Shown: positions 1-8,618 of the stretch, piece by piece
Layout: every line of letters starts with the position of its first letter
Numbering within the stretch: position 1 is the stretch's first letter
DNA from: Mucinivorans sp044433505
GTDB taxonomy: Bacteria > Bacteroidota > Bacteroidia > Bacteroidales > Rikenellaceae
Assembly: GCA_044433505.1 (NCBI GenBank)
Contig: JAWXTM010000002.1
Span: forward strand, 17,228-81,227
DNA: 64,000 nt
Direction: 5' to 3'
Notes under the pieces: model-generated
Database searches by the model: none
Told to the model about the DNA's origin: nothing
Seen by the model: the letters and a program-made list of their open reading frames with translations, nothing else
Program-made: the position numbers and the translations under genes

Positions 1-648
1 TTTAATATTGACGTTGACCTAGAAAATATTATCCTAAATGCTAGCAATAGCTCACTCTATGGTACAGACTACTTGGTGACACCTTCAGCCGATGTGCGTG
101 GTTTCTACCACCTAATTTACAGCGAAGATGTGCTAGAGAGTTGGTATGTTCCAGTAAATGACACAGAGACTCTGGAAAGCTTCTTCAAAGAAAATAACGT
201 TTCGCAAGGACTTGTTTCTACCGACGTTGCGTGGAACAGCAACTACGATACTCCGCTAGGTAAAAGAATGTGGGTGGTTGTAGATGGATACGGCGCAGAG
301 GAAACAAACAGAATGCTATCTTACATTGAGATACTTATGGATCAAAATGGCGTGGTTACAATTAACGACCAAGTTGATGTGAAATATACCTCAGAGGCAG
401 CCTCTAGCCCAATGCTTAATAGTGCAACCACTGTAAGACCACCGCAAGCAATCAACACGACTGCTCGCACGCCTGCTCCGCAAACTATCCAAAGACCTGA
501 AATCAAATACGTTGCTAAACCTACCAAAAACTTCAACGTAAGTGATAGCTCGCCAGAAACTATCCGCCAAGAGACAGGACTTCCTATCTACTCTCTCAAA
601 GAGATGAGTCTAAGGATTGCCCTAAAGGGTGGCGAACCAGTGCTCTAA
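1..648 (+). CDS. Hypothetical protein, 3' part only (cut by window edge)
   Basis: The reading frame is open from base 1 to the stop at 646-648, so the gene starts upstream of the window. A TTG at 73 is in frame, but there is no reason to take it as the start. About 215 residues are visible. The first part is acidic and rich in aromatic residues. A Pro/Thr/Ala-rich linker lies at about residues 135-165 and is followed by a short C-terminal tail. I do not recognise a family. The next two genes on the same strand encode lipoproteins with immunoglobulin-like domains, so this may be an exported or surface protein of the same locus, but that rests only on position. A hairpin without a U-tract follows the stop. 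Confidence 0.6.
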   Translation, partial: FNIDVDLENIILNASNSSLYGTDYLVTPSADVRGFYHLIYSEDVLESWYVPVNDTETLESFFKENNVSQGLVSTDVAWNSNYDTPLGKRMWVVVDGYGAEETNRMLSYIEILMDQNGVVTINDQVDVKYTSEAASSPMLNSATTVRPPQAINTTARTPAPQTIQRPEIKYVAKPTKNFNVSDSSPETIRQETGLPIYSLKEMSLRIALKGGEPVL

Positions 649-659
649 ACTAAACTAAA

Positions 660-693
660 GGTATAGGCTGCCGCAGTGTTGTCAGCCTATACC
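660..693 (+). terminator. Hairpin after the first gene, possible terminator
   Basis: An 11-bp perfect stem (GGTATAGGCTG pairing with CAGCCTATACC) with a 12-nt loop begins 11 bases after the stop codon. No run of T follows, so it may be a weak terminator or a 3'-end stabilising hairpin. Confidence 0.4.
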
Positions 694-741
694 CAATTCA
701 TACAACACTAAAACCAATAATTTAATCTAAATTTATCTATT

Positions 742-3141
742 ATGAAGAAATTTTACCACTATCTTCTAGTGCCACTAGCAGTACTTGCTCTGTCGGCATC
801 ACTAACGGGATGTAAAGATGCGGATGTTGATGATCCTCAAACTGCTGCTACCCCAGTCTTGACAAGTGTAACTGTTCAAGAAAGTCTAACCTCTCAAACA
901 ACTGCCTCTATTGCGGTTGTTGGTGAAAACATTGCTGAGCTTATCTATTCGTACTATACAACAGGCGACAATAGCAACGCTATCTCAAAGACCGTAGCTC
1001 TAGAGGACGGTGCAACTACCTACACTATTGAGCTATCAGGACTTACTGCAAATAGCCAGTACACAGTAGAAGTTGTTGGCGAAGGCTCTGACAATTCTCA
1101 AACTGCTACAAAGAGCGTAACTTTCTCTACTCTTGATGTTGACCATCCAGCAGTTACTAGTGCTAAACTAGATGAGCAAAGCGTTACTGCAAACAGCGCA
1201 TCTATCAATGTAACAGTTGCGGATGCTACTCAGCTATTCTATACTCTAACCGCAAGCGGCGAGAGTGCAAGTAGCCCAGTTGAGGTTGCAATCAGCGACA
1301 ATGCTGCAACAATCGAACTTTCTGAACTAAGTGATAGAACAGAGTATGTTGCAACAATTTATGCTACAAACAACGGCAACACTAGTAGCGAAGTTGAGGT
1401 GACTTTCACCACACTTGCAGCTTATAATCCAGTGGTTAGTGCAACCCTTGACTCTGAGAGCGTTACATCTGAATTTGCATCTTTCGCAGTTACGGTAGAG
1501 GATGCTGACCAACTATTCTACACCCTAGCCGTTAGCGGCGAAAGTGCAAGCGAACCAGTTGAAGTAGCCCTTAGCGACAATGCTGCAACTGTTGAACTTA
1601 GTGGACTTGCTGCATCAACAACTTACAACGTTGTATTCTACGCTACAAACCAAAATGGCGAATACAGAAGTGAGGATGCGACCGTTTCATTCAAAACACT
1701 CAACGAAAGTGGTGAACTCGAAACTGCATTTACCGTAACTAATATAACTACAAGCCCTACTAACGCTTCCTTTGAACTTACCATAAGTGAAGACTGTGAA
1801 GGTGTTCTTATTTACGCTGACCAATCTGCTTCCTTCTCTATTGACAACATTACTAGCTTGATTGAGTATCAAAGTGCAACTGTTTATACTGAGTCTGGTG
1901 TTTACTCAGCATTCTCATACGATATAAGCCCAAGTACTGCTTGTAAATTTGTTGTGGTAGAGGTCGAAAACGTTGAAATTACTACCAATATGTGGGGTGG
2001 CGAGGTTGTCTCTTGTTCATTGGTTGGTTCGCTTAGCGACTACGAGATATATGAATTTACCACAGGTGTATTCGACGAAGATTTCGTAATTAACAACGCA
2101 ACTGATGACGTAGTTGAGTTCCTTTCTACTACTTCTGACTATACACAAATTGTAGCTTCTGTAACTCGTAACGGTAACGAGAATATTGCATCTGTTCACG
2201 TTGGTGCAGTGAAAACATCTGAGCTTGCTGGTACAACTATCGGAAAGTGGGTTGTTGAAAACAACTGGTTTGTGGACGATTGGGGAGTTAAGTACCCTAA
2301 CGCTTTTGTGGACTACTACGGAACTGTCTATGACCCACTAAACGCAACTCTATGGAGTCTTGAAACTGGCACTGCCTACACTCTATTTGCTGTTCCAGTA
2401 ACTAGTTCTGGTGCGTTTGGTACAATCACTACTATCGAAGCATCGACTGTTGAAAATGTCGTTGTGGTTAACCCAGACCTAAAACCTTCTGTTACTATCA
2501 ATACTGGACTGACAACTGCTGAATTCGTTATTGATTTCAAGGATTGTACAAAGGTATATTATGAGTATGGCTATGCAGCAGGCTATGGTAGCGCAACTGA
2601 CCTAGCGTCGGCTCAAGAGATCATCTACTCTAACGTTCTTTCTGGTTACAATGTAGCGTATGATTCTGGTGATGGCACTGCTACACTTAATATCTCTTGG
2701 TTGACTGAGTCTACTGAGTACACCTTCTGGTGTATGGGTATGGATGCAGACGGCACTTATGGTCCTGTTTGCGAATACACCTACACTACTAAAGCACTCT
2801 CTTGGGATGGTGCTACAACTGCAACAGCAACTCAAATTAGCGGTTCGGTAGATGAGTATGGATTTGCCGATGTTAAATTTAATTTTGACCTATCGGACGA
2901 TACTGTGGTAGCGACCATAGCTGCTGTATCATCTGACTATATCGTTTATGACACTCCTAACGCTTGGGGTAGCTATATTCTTTCTAACACTTGGTACAAT
3001 CAATATCTATACGCAGATGGCGAGGCAACCTTCACATTCTACGACTCGAAACATAAACTAGTTATTGTCACTGAAGATAAAGATGGTGTTTATGGCACAC
3101 CTGTTATCGTAGAGGTTGAGTGGGATGCTCTAACACAATAG
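742..3141 (+). CDS. Large lipoprotein with tandem fibronectin III-like repeats
   Basis: The 799-residue product begins with a lipoprotein signal peptide: a basic N-terminus, a hydrophobic stretch and the lipobox LTGC with Cys24. It is therefore expected to be lipidated and displayed in the envelope. At least three FN3-like modules of about 90-95 residues follow (about 35-130, 133-222 and 226-318). Modules 2 and 3 are close copies of each other, both with a phrase like LFYTL..SGESAS..PVEVA, and each ends in a (F)xTL motif. The remaining part, to residue 799, is more diverged but still rich in beta-strand and Thr/Ser/Tyr. No catalytic motif is visible, so adhesion, glycan binding or a structural surface role is an inference. 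A strong terminator follows the gene. Confidence is high that it is a surface lipoprotein and low for any function. Confidence 0.85.
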   Translation: MKKFYHYLLVPLAVLALSASLTGCKDADVDDPQTAATPVLTSVTVQESLTSQTTASIAVVGENIAELIYSYYTTGDNSNAISKTVALEDGATTYTIELSGLTANSQYTVEVVGEGSDNSQTATKSVTFSTLDVDHPAVTSAKLDEQSVTANSASINVTVADATQLFYTLTASGESASSPVEVAISDNAATIELSELSDRTEYVATIYATNNGNTSSEVEVTFTTLAAYNPVVSATLDSESVTSEFASFAVTVEDADQLFYTLAVSGESASEPVEVALSDNAATVELSGLAASTTYNVVFYATNQNGEYRSEDATVSFKTLNESGELETAFTVTNITTSPTNASFELTISEDCEGVLIYADQSASFSIDNITSLIEYQSATVYTESGVYSAFSYDISPSTACKFVVVEVENVEITTNMWGGEVVSCSLVGSLSDYEIYEFTTGVFDEDFVINNATDDVVEFLSTTSDYTQIVASVTRNGNENIASVHVGAVKTSELAGTTIGKWVVENNWFVDDWGVKYPNAFVDYYGTVYDPLNATLWSLETGTAYTLFAVPVTSSGAFGTITTIEASTVENVVVVNPDLKPSVTINTGLTTAEFVIDFKDCTKVYYEYGYAAGYGSATDLASAQEIIYSNVLSGYNVAYDSGDGTATLNISWLTESTEYTFWCMGMDADGTYGPVCEYTYTTKALSWDGATTATATQISGSVDEYGFADVKFNFDLSDDTVVATIAAVSSDYIVYDTPNAWGSYILSNTWYNQYLYADGEATFTFYDSKHKLVIVTEDKDGVYGTPVIVEVEWDALTQ

Positions 3142-3149
3142 AAGTATAT

Positions 3150-3196
3150 ATCGGGGATGACTGCAAAGATATTTTGCTACTCATCCCCGATTTTTT
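3150..3196 (+). terminator. Rho-independent terminator of the FN3 lipoprotein gene
   Basis: The 11-bp perfect stem ATCGGGGATGA / TCATCCCCGAT is followed directly by six T. It starts 9 bases after the stop of the large lipoprotein gene. Confidence 0.85.
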
Positions 3197-3217
3197 CACT
3201 ATAAACAAAAATAAAAT

Positions 3218-3577
3218 ATGAAAAATCTATTTTTAACTCTTCTACTATTCATCTCTGTGGCATTTGTTGGTTGTCAGGACAACGGTGATGATAACAATAC
3301 CACCACGACCTCTGACTATACACTCACCATCAGCCCAAGCACAGCAAAGGTGGGTGATACTGTTACGTTTAAAGTGTCGGGCGATAATGCTGCCAGCTAT
3401 AAGTGGCAGGCGTGTTATGCGCTAGCGTCAGACTCTAGCACTGGTAGTTGTTGGATGTTTGAGGCATCAGAGTGGCAAAAGGAGATTACTCTTGATGCAG
3501 GGGAGTATGTTATCTATGCTTCGTCAGATTCGGATGACTTGCATACAGACAAGGTTACACTAACCGTAACTGAGTAA
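3218..3577 (+). CDS. Small lipoprotein with a PKD/Ig-like domain
   Basis: The 119-residue protein has a lipoprotein signal with lipobox FVGC (Cys19). An acidic Asp/Asn linker and a Thr run follow, then a single Ig-like beta-sandwich (about residues 35-118). Its pattern, S.STAKVGDTVTFKVSGDNA...YKW, is typical of PKD or Big-like domains. There is no enzymatic motif. It lies 76 bases after the large lipoprotein gene, but a strong terminator separates them, so it may have its own promoter; none is evident in the AT-rich spacer. A symmetrical terminator follows. The likely location is the outer membrane surface or periplasm; the role is unknown. Confidence 0.75.
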   Translation: MKNLFLTLLLFISVAFVGCQDNGDDNNTTTTSDYTLTISPSTAKVGDTVTFKVSGDNAASYKWQACYALASDSSTGSCWMFEASEWQKEITLDAGEYVIYASSDSDDLHTDKVTLTVTE

Positions 3578-3592
3578 GTCTTCTATAGCAGC

Positions 3593-3631
3593 AAAAGAAA
3601 GGAGTCTATGTTTTATAGACTCCTTTCTTTT
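3593..3631. terminator. Bidirectional terminator between convergent genes
   Basis: A 17-bp perfect inverted repeat (AAAAGAAAGGAGTCTAT and its complement) with a 5-nt loop has an A-run on one side and a T-run on the other. It can therefore end transcripts from both the plus-strand lipoprotein gene and the minus-strand lipoprotein gene; its right arm overlaps the stop of the latter. Confidence 0.85.
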
Positions 3632-4208
3632 ACTCTATAGGCTCAAGCGACCACGAAAATGTGCCACGCTTAAAAATCCTACTGTGAATATGCTCTCTAC
3701 CCTCGGCAAAATCCAAAAATACCCCAAATGGAGTAAGTCCACGCTCCATAATAGAATAAGTTAACTCCACCCTATCATCCCCCAACTCCTTGACCGAAAG
3801 AACCTTCTCTGGCACAAGAGTACAGACCTGCACAAAGTAAACATCATCATCACCCCCCTCGCTCCTATATTGCTCCGTGCGCTTCTTATTAAAGAGTTCC
3901 TCACCTTTTGGTGTTAATTTCACCGACACGAGTGCTCTCCACGAATTCTTAGCCTTCACAAGGCTCTCCACTAGACCTGCATCAAGCAGCGCACCATACT
4001 TATCCTTAACATACCCCTCTGGATTTTTGTACCACTCGCCCGTTACAACCTCCTCACCAACGTGCAAAGGGGCGCAAAACGGCACTGAAAATTCCTCCAG
4101 CGACTGAATATCCATTAGTGCATCGGTCGAATCAAACTCCCCTGTACAACTGCTCAATAGAAACACTCCAAGGAGTGATACCAAAAATTTAACGCTTCTT
4201 CTTTCCAT
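3630..4208 (-). CDS. Hypothetical lipoprotein downstream of rnr
   Basis: The frame extends further upstream, but the ATG at 4208 gives a clear lipoprotein signal (MERRS..., hydrophobic core, lipobox LSSC, Cys21), so it is taken as the start, giving 192 residues. That start lies inside the end of rnr (20-bp overlap), which suggests co-transcription and translational coupling with rnr. The mature part is a charged, mixed alpha/beta sequence with repeated KxxGEELFNKKR-like and VxLTYSIMERG-like phrases. I do not recognise a family. It probably localises to the periplasmic face of a membrane. The stop lies in a bidirectional terminator. Confidence 0.7.
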   Translation of the reverse strand: MERRSVKFLVSLLGVFLLSSCTGEFDSTDALMDIQSLEEFSVPFCAPLHVGEEVVTGEWYKNPEGYVKDKYGALLDAGLVESLVKAKNSWRALVSVKLTPKGEELFNKKRTEQYRSEGGDDDVYFVQVCTLVPEKVLSVKELGDDRVELTYSIMERGLTPFGVFLDFAEGREHIHSRIFKRGTFSWSLEPIE

Positions 4209-6492
4209 TACGTTTTCTTTTATAAGATTTTTCGATTGTATATTCTTCATTGATGGTAGGCAGTTCGGTGAGTTCACGAGTAGTGAAGTCAACCATACCG
4301 ACCATTTCAAAATCTAGGAGTTTGCGAGCGAGGTCAGCCTTTTTGATACGGATTCTAACCATATCGCCAAGGGTAAAACGCCTGCCGCTCTTATGCCCAA
4401 CCACTGCATAGCTTTCGTTATCGAAGGCATAGAAGTCATCGCTCATATCACGCAGGGCAACCATCCCTTCGACCTTATTTTCCTCAATTTCTACATAGAC
4501 TCCCCAGTCTGTAACCCCTGAGATGACACCATCCCACTCCGTACCAACTTTATCTACCATAAACTCCACCATCTTGTACTTGATAGAGGCTCTTTCGGCT
4601 TCACTGGCAAGCACCTCACGAGATGAGGTGTATTCACAAATCTCTTCGATAGGTTCGGCGGCAACCGATTTTTCCCCAGCAAGGTAGCGTGCCAAGAGTC
4701 TATGCACCATCATATCGGGGTAGCGGCGAATAGGCGAGGTAAAGTGCGAGTAGTAGTCAAAGGCTAGCCCATAGTGACCAATATTATTAGTCGAGTAGGT
4801 AGCCTTAGCCATCGAGCGAATTGCCAGCGTTGAGATAAGGTTTTCTTCGGCACTGCCCTTTACTCGTGTAAGCACCGAGGTGAGTTGTCGTGCTACGCTA
4901 TGCCCGCTAGTAGCAGTAATATTGTAGCCAAAACGGGTGATAAAGTTCCTGAACTTCGAGAATTTCTCTTCGTTAGGAGTATCGTGGATACGGTAGACAA
5001 AGGTCTTTGGGTTATTGCCACCGCCTACGTAGGCTGCCACAGACTTATTAGCCAGCAACATAAACTCTTCGATAAGTTGGTTAGACTCCTTCATCTCCTT
5101 GAAGTAGACGCTCTGAGGCTTTCCGCTTTCGTCGAGTATAAATTTAGCTTCATCCCGTTCAAAGCCAATAGAGCCGTGTTTGAAGCGTTCACTGCGCAGT
5201 ATTCTAGCTAGTGCATTAAGGGTAAGTACTTCATCTTTAAGCTTATGTGTACTACTCTCACCCTCCTCGATAATCTTTTGAGCATCCTCGTAGGTGAATC
5301 TATGGTCGGAGTAGGTTACAGTCCTACCGAACCATTTTTTTACTACCTCAGCCTCAGGGGTAATCTCAAATACCGCCGAAAAGGTTAGTTTTTCTTCGTG
5401 AGGTCTTAATGAGCAGAGGAAGTTAGAGAGTTTTTCAGGCAGCATTGGCACAGTTCTATCCACTAGGTAGACACTCGTACCACGCTCCATACCCTCGGTA
5501 TCAATCGGATCACCCTCCTTAACGTAGTGAGTAACATCAGCAATATGCACCCCCACCTCCCAGTTGCCATTCGCTAGTTTTTCGATAGAGAGCGCATCAT
5601 CAAAGTCCTTAGCATCAGCAGGGTCGATAGTAAAGGTAGTAATGCTTCGCATATCACGCCTACGGGCAATCTCGTCGGGAGTGATACCATTATCAATCTG
5701 TGCCGCCCTCTCTTCTAATTCTTCGGGGAAGGAGTACGGTAGGTTATATTGCGCAAGGATGGCGTGCATCTCAGTATCATTATCACCGCTATATCCCAGC
5801 ACATCCAAGACCCTACCATCAGGGGTGCGAGAGTCCTCTGGCCATCCAGTAATCTCGACCAGCACTTTTTGCCCATCTTCGGCATCTTTGGTTAGGCGCA
5901 GTGGCACAAAAATATCTCTATTCAAGAACTTAGAGTCAACTTCGACAAAGGCAAATTTTTCGCTGAGGATAATAGTCCCAACAAAGACCCTCTGCCCCTT
6001 TTCGATAATCTCGATCACCTCGCCCTCTTGTCTGCCATCACGTCTACGCCCAATAATCTTCACTCTGACTCTATCACCGTGCATAGCCCTCATAGTGCGG
6101 CGTGCCTCAACGATAATATCCTTGCTCCCCTCATCTGCATCCTCCACTACGATATACGCCATACCGCTAGCGGTCATATCGACCTTACCAATGGCACTTT
6201 TAAGTTGCTCACGAGTGAGCCTATACGAACCCCTCTTATCCTCACGCTCCACAATCACGCCCTTGGCATTAAGCTCCATTATGACTGCTTCGCACTCCTC
6301 TCTAGTCGCCTCAATATCTGAGGTGACTAGTCTGCGCAACAACTGGCGAGCATTATAGCCCAGCTGCGGATTAGCATTAAAGATAGTAAAAATTGCGTGC
6401 CTTATCTTTTTGTGATCGAGCACTAATTTTTTCTCTTCGCCACCCTCAGCTGTGCGTCGTGCGCTTCTATTAGTATTTCTTCTCTTTGTCAT
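4189..6492 (-). CDS. rnr: Ribonuclease R (RNB family 3'-5' exoribonuclease)
   Basis: The 767-residue protein is of usual RNase R length. Order of parts: a basic N-terminus and winged-helix-like region (to about 100), two cold-shock/OB segments (about 100-240), the RNB catalytic domain with the metal-binding Asp cluster DPADAKDFDDALS near residue 290, and an S1 domain with a Lys/Arg-rich tail at the C-terminus. RNase R degrades structured RNA processively and takes part in mRNA and rRNA turnover in the cytoplasm. Its start directly abuts the lepA stop, so lepA, rnr and the following lipoprotein gene probably form one transcript. The identification is secure. Confidence 0.96.
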   Translation of the reverse strand: MTKRRNTNRSARRTAEGGEEKKLVLDHKKIRHAIFTIFNANPQLGYNARQLLRRLVTSDIEATREECEAVIMELNAKGVIVEREDKRGSYRLTREQLKSAIGKVDMTASGMAYIVVEDADEGSKDIIVEARRTMRAMHGDRVRVKIIGRRRDGRQEGEVIEIIEKGQRVFVGTIILSEKFAFVEVDSKFLNRDIFVPLRLTKDAEDGQKVLVEITGWPEDSRTPDGRVLDVLGYSGDNDTEMHAILAQYNLPYSFPEELEERAAQIDNGITPDEIARRRDMRSITTFTIDPADAKDFDDALSIEKLANGNWEVGVHIADVTHYVKEGDPIDTEGMERGTSVYLVDRTVPMLPEKLSNFLCSLRPHEEKLTFSAVFEITPEAEVVKKWFGRTVTYSDHRFTYEDAQKIIEEGESSTHKLKDEVLTLNALARILRSERFKHGSIGFERDEAKFILDESGKPQSVYFKEMKESNQLIEEFMLLANKSVAAYVGGGNNPKTFVYRIHDTPNEEKFSKFRNFITRFGYNITATSGHSVARQLTSVLTRVKGSAEENLISTLAIRSMAKATYSTNNIGHYGLAFDYYSHFTSPIRRYPDMMVHRLLARYLAGEKSVAAEPIEEICEYTSSREVLASEAERASIKYKMVEFMVDKVGTEWDGVISGVTDWGVYVEIEENKVEGMVALRDMSDDFYAFDNESYAVVGHKSGRRFTLGDMVRIRIKKADLARKLLDFEMVGMVDFTTRELTELPTINEEYTIEKSYKRKRNGKKKR

Positions 6493-8283
6493 TTAGTCCA
6501 TTTTTAGTACCGCAAGGAAGGCAGACTGCGGAACTTCCACATTACCCACCTGACGCATACGTTTCTTACCCTTTTTCTGTTTTTCAAGCAGTTTACGCTT
6601 ACGGGTAATATCCCCACCGTAACACTTTGCCGTAACGTCCTTACGCACAGCCTTTACCGTCTCACGTGCAATAATCTTTGCCCCGATTGCCGCCTGAATA
6701 GCAATATCGAATTGCTGACGAGGTATCAGCTCCTTTAGCTTCTCGCACATCTTGCGACCAAAGTCATAGGCGTGGTCAAAGAATATCAGCGATGATAGCG
6801 CATCCACTGGTTCGCTATTAAGCAGAATATCGAGTTTCGAAAGCTTCGATGGTCGGTAGCCAATCTGGTGGTAGTCGAACGAGGCGTACCCCTTCGATAT
6901 ACTCTTTAGCTTATCATAAAAATCAAAGACAATCTCCGAGAGTGGCATCTCAAAGACAACCTCCACACGGTCAGTGGTGATAAAGTGCTGATTCTTCAGC
7001 TCTCCACGCTTGTCGATACAAAGCCTCATAACATTACCCAAGTAATCGCTTTTGGTGATAATCTGTGCTTGAATATAAGGCTCTTCAATTAGTTTTATAT
7101 AGTTTTGCTCTGGCAGCCCCGACGGGTTGTGGATAAAGAACTCCTCCTCTTTGTTGGTAGTAATCTTATACGAAACGTTAGGCACGGTGGTAATTACATC
7201 CATATTGAACTCACGGTAGAGCCTCTCTTGAACAATCTCCATATGCAGCAGCCCCAAAAATCCACAACGATAACCAAATCCCAGTGCCAGTGAACTCTCT
7301 GGTTCATAGCTCAGCGAGGCATCATTTAGCCTTAGCTTATCGAGCGAAGTACGCAAATCCTCATAGTCATCCGAGTCGACTGGATAAAGCCCTGCAAAGA
7401 CCATAGGTTTTACCTCCTCAAAGCCAGCAATAGCCTCTTGGCAAGGACGCTGCACGCTGGTGATAGTATCCCCAACCTTTACATCCACCGAGTTCTTAAT
7501 ACCAGAGATAATATAGCCCACATCCCCAGCCTTAATTTCATTTTGTGGGTGCATCTTTAGTTTCAGCACCCCAATCTCATCGGCATTATACTCCGTACCC
7601 CCATTAAAGAAGCGCACCTTTTCGCCCTTTTTGATTGTGCCATTAAAGATTCTAAAGTAAGCAATAACCCCTCTAAAGCTATTGAAAACCGAGTCGAAGA
7701 TAAGTGCTTGAAGCGGCTCGTTCTCGTCACCCTGAGGTGCAGGGACACGCTCTACGATAGCCTCCAAAATATCGTGCACCCCCTCGCCAGTCTTAGCCGA
7801 ACAAGAGAGAATCTCATCCCTATCACAACCGATAAGGTCTACGATTTGATCCTTCACCTCGTCGACCATAGCCGCCTCCATATCAATCTTGTTGAGAATC
7901 GGAACGATTTCCAAATCATTACCAAAGGCAAGGTAGAGGTTCGAGATGGTTTGCGCCTGAATCCCTTGAGTAGCATCGACAATCAGCAGTGCACCCTCGC
8001 ACGATGCAATAGCACGGCTCACCTCATACGAAAAGTCGACGTGACCAGGGGTGTCAATCAGGTTTAGTGTATATTTTTGACCATCACGGGCATCATACTC
8101 CATTTGGATGGCGTGGCTTTTAATAGTAATTCCCTTTTCACGTTCAAGTTCCATATCGTCGAGCACTTGAGCCTGCAAGTCACGTTGCGAGATAGTCTGG
8201 GTATGCTCAATAAGCCTATCTGCAAGTGTTGATTTGCCGTGGTCAATGTGCGCAATGATACAAAAATTTCTAATCTTCTTCAT
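6493..8283 (-). CDS. lepA: Elongation factor 4 (LepA), ribosome back-translocase GTPase
   Basis: The start is set at 8283 (MKKIRNFC...), which gives 596 residues, close to the family norm of about 600; the frame runs 11 codons further without homology. The G1 motif AHIDHGKST lies at residues 11-19. The switch/G3 DTPGHVDF and the G4 NKID motifs follow, then the EF-G-like domains and the LepA-specific basic C-terminal domain ending near VGNVEVPQSAFLAVLK. LepA is a cytoplasmic translational GTPase that acts on stalled or mispositioned ribosomes. A TAACTTTG box on the minus strand at 8314-8321 is a plausible -7 promoter element 30 bases upstream. rnr follows with no gap. Confidence 0.97.
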   Translation of the reverse strand: MKKIRNFCIIAHIDHGKSTLADRLIEHTQTISQRDLQAQVLDDMELEREKGITIKSHAIQMEYDARDGQKYTLNLIDTPGHVDFSYEVSRAIASCEGALLIVDATQGIQAQTISNLYLAFGNDLEIVPILNKIDMEAAMVDEVKDQIVDLIGCDRDEILSCSAKTGEGVHDILEAIVERVPAPQGDENEPLQALIFDSVFNSFRGVIAYFRIFNGTIKKGEKVRFFNGGTEYNADEIGVLKLKMHPQNEIKAGDVGYIISGIKNSVDVKVGDTITSVQRPCQEAIAGFEEVKPMVFAGLYPVDSDDYEDLRTSLDKLRLNDASLSYEPESSLALGFGYRCGFLGLLHMEIVQERLYREFNMDVITTVPNVSYKITTNKEEEFFIHNPSGLPEQNYIKLIEEPYIQAQIITKSDYLGNVMRLCIDKRGELKNQHFITTDRVEVVFEMPLSEIVFDFYDKLKSISKGYASFDYHQIGYRPSKLSKLDILLNSEPVDALSSLIFFDHAYDFGRKMCEKLKELIPRQQFDIAIQAAIGAKIIARETVKAVRKDVTAKCYGGDITRKRKLLEKQKKGKKRMRQVGNVEVPQSAFLAVLKMD

Positions 8284-8330
8284 TCTTAAGTTTTTATTTA
8301 TAAAGTAACGGCACAAAGTTACGGAAAAAT

Positions 8331-8361
8331 TTTGAAAGTTCTGTGATAATATTTACCTTTG
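8331..8361 (+). promoter_or_regulatory. Predicted dnaN promoter (Bacteroidetes type)
   Basis: TTTG at 8331-8334 and TACCTTTG at 8354-8361 are separated by 19 bases, an exact match to the Bacteroidetes primary-sigma consensus. The expected transcription start is about 8366-8370. That coincides with the left end of the repeat element at 8369, so the dnaN leader would consist mostly of that element. Confidence 0.65.
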
Positions 8362-8368
8362 TTCAATC

Positions 8369-8580
8369 TATAGGGGACTTCTAAAAACTGACCCCAAGAA
8401 AAAAATATTTAATATAATGGATAGATAATAACAGGTTTTGTATGCCACTAGGGCGATATTTTGGTTCTTTTTTCACCTTTTTACGGTCACTTAGCCCGCT
8501 AAGTTCCCATAAATGCGGCAAAAAATATCTCAAAATCTCATCCCAAAATCATACAAATCAGCTTTTAGAAGTCCCCTATA
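8369..8580 (+). mobile_element. MITE-like element, family B copy 1 (212 bp)
   Basis: The element has terminal inverted repeats TATAGGGGACTTCTAAAA at both ends. Its interior has no credible ORF and contains a hairpin (ACTTAGC/GCTAAGT at about 8488-8504). It aligns along its whole length with the reverse complement of 37596-37804 and, in its right arm, with 24279-24369. Together with the 38 bases that follow, it fills the space between the dnaN promoter and the dnaN start. No transposase is encoded, so it would have to be moved by an enzyme from elsewhere. Confidence 0.75.
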
Positions 8581-8618
8581 ACAGCATATAATTTAGTTTT
8601 AACGAAGAATATAAAAAA

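Noticed and set aside
5564..6358. 264-codon open frame antisense to rnr
   Set aside because: It has Ser/Ile-rich, low-information composition and lies wholly within a secure RNase R gene in the opposite direction; this is a shadow of codon bias.
8284..8316. N-terminal extension of LepA
   Set aside because: The family begins at MKKIRNFCIIAHIDHGK; the extra 11 codons overlap the probable promoter.
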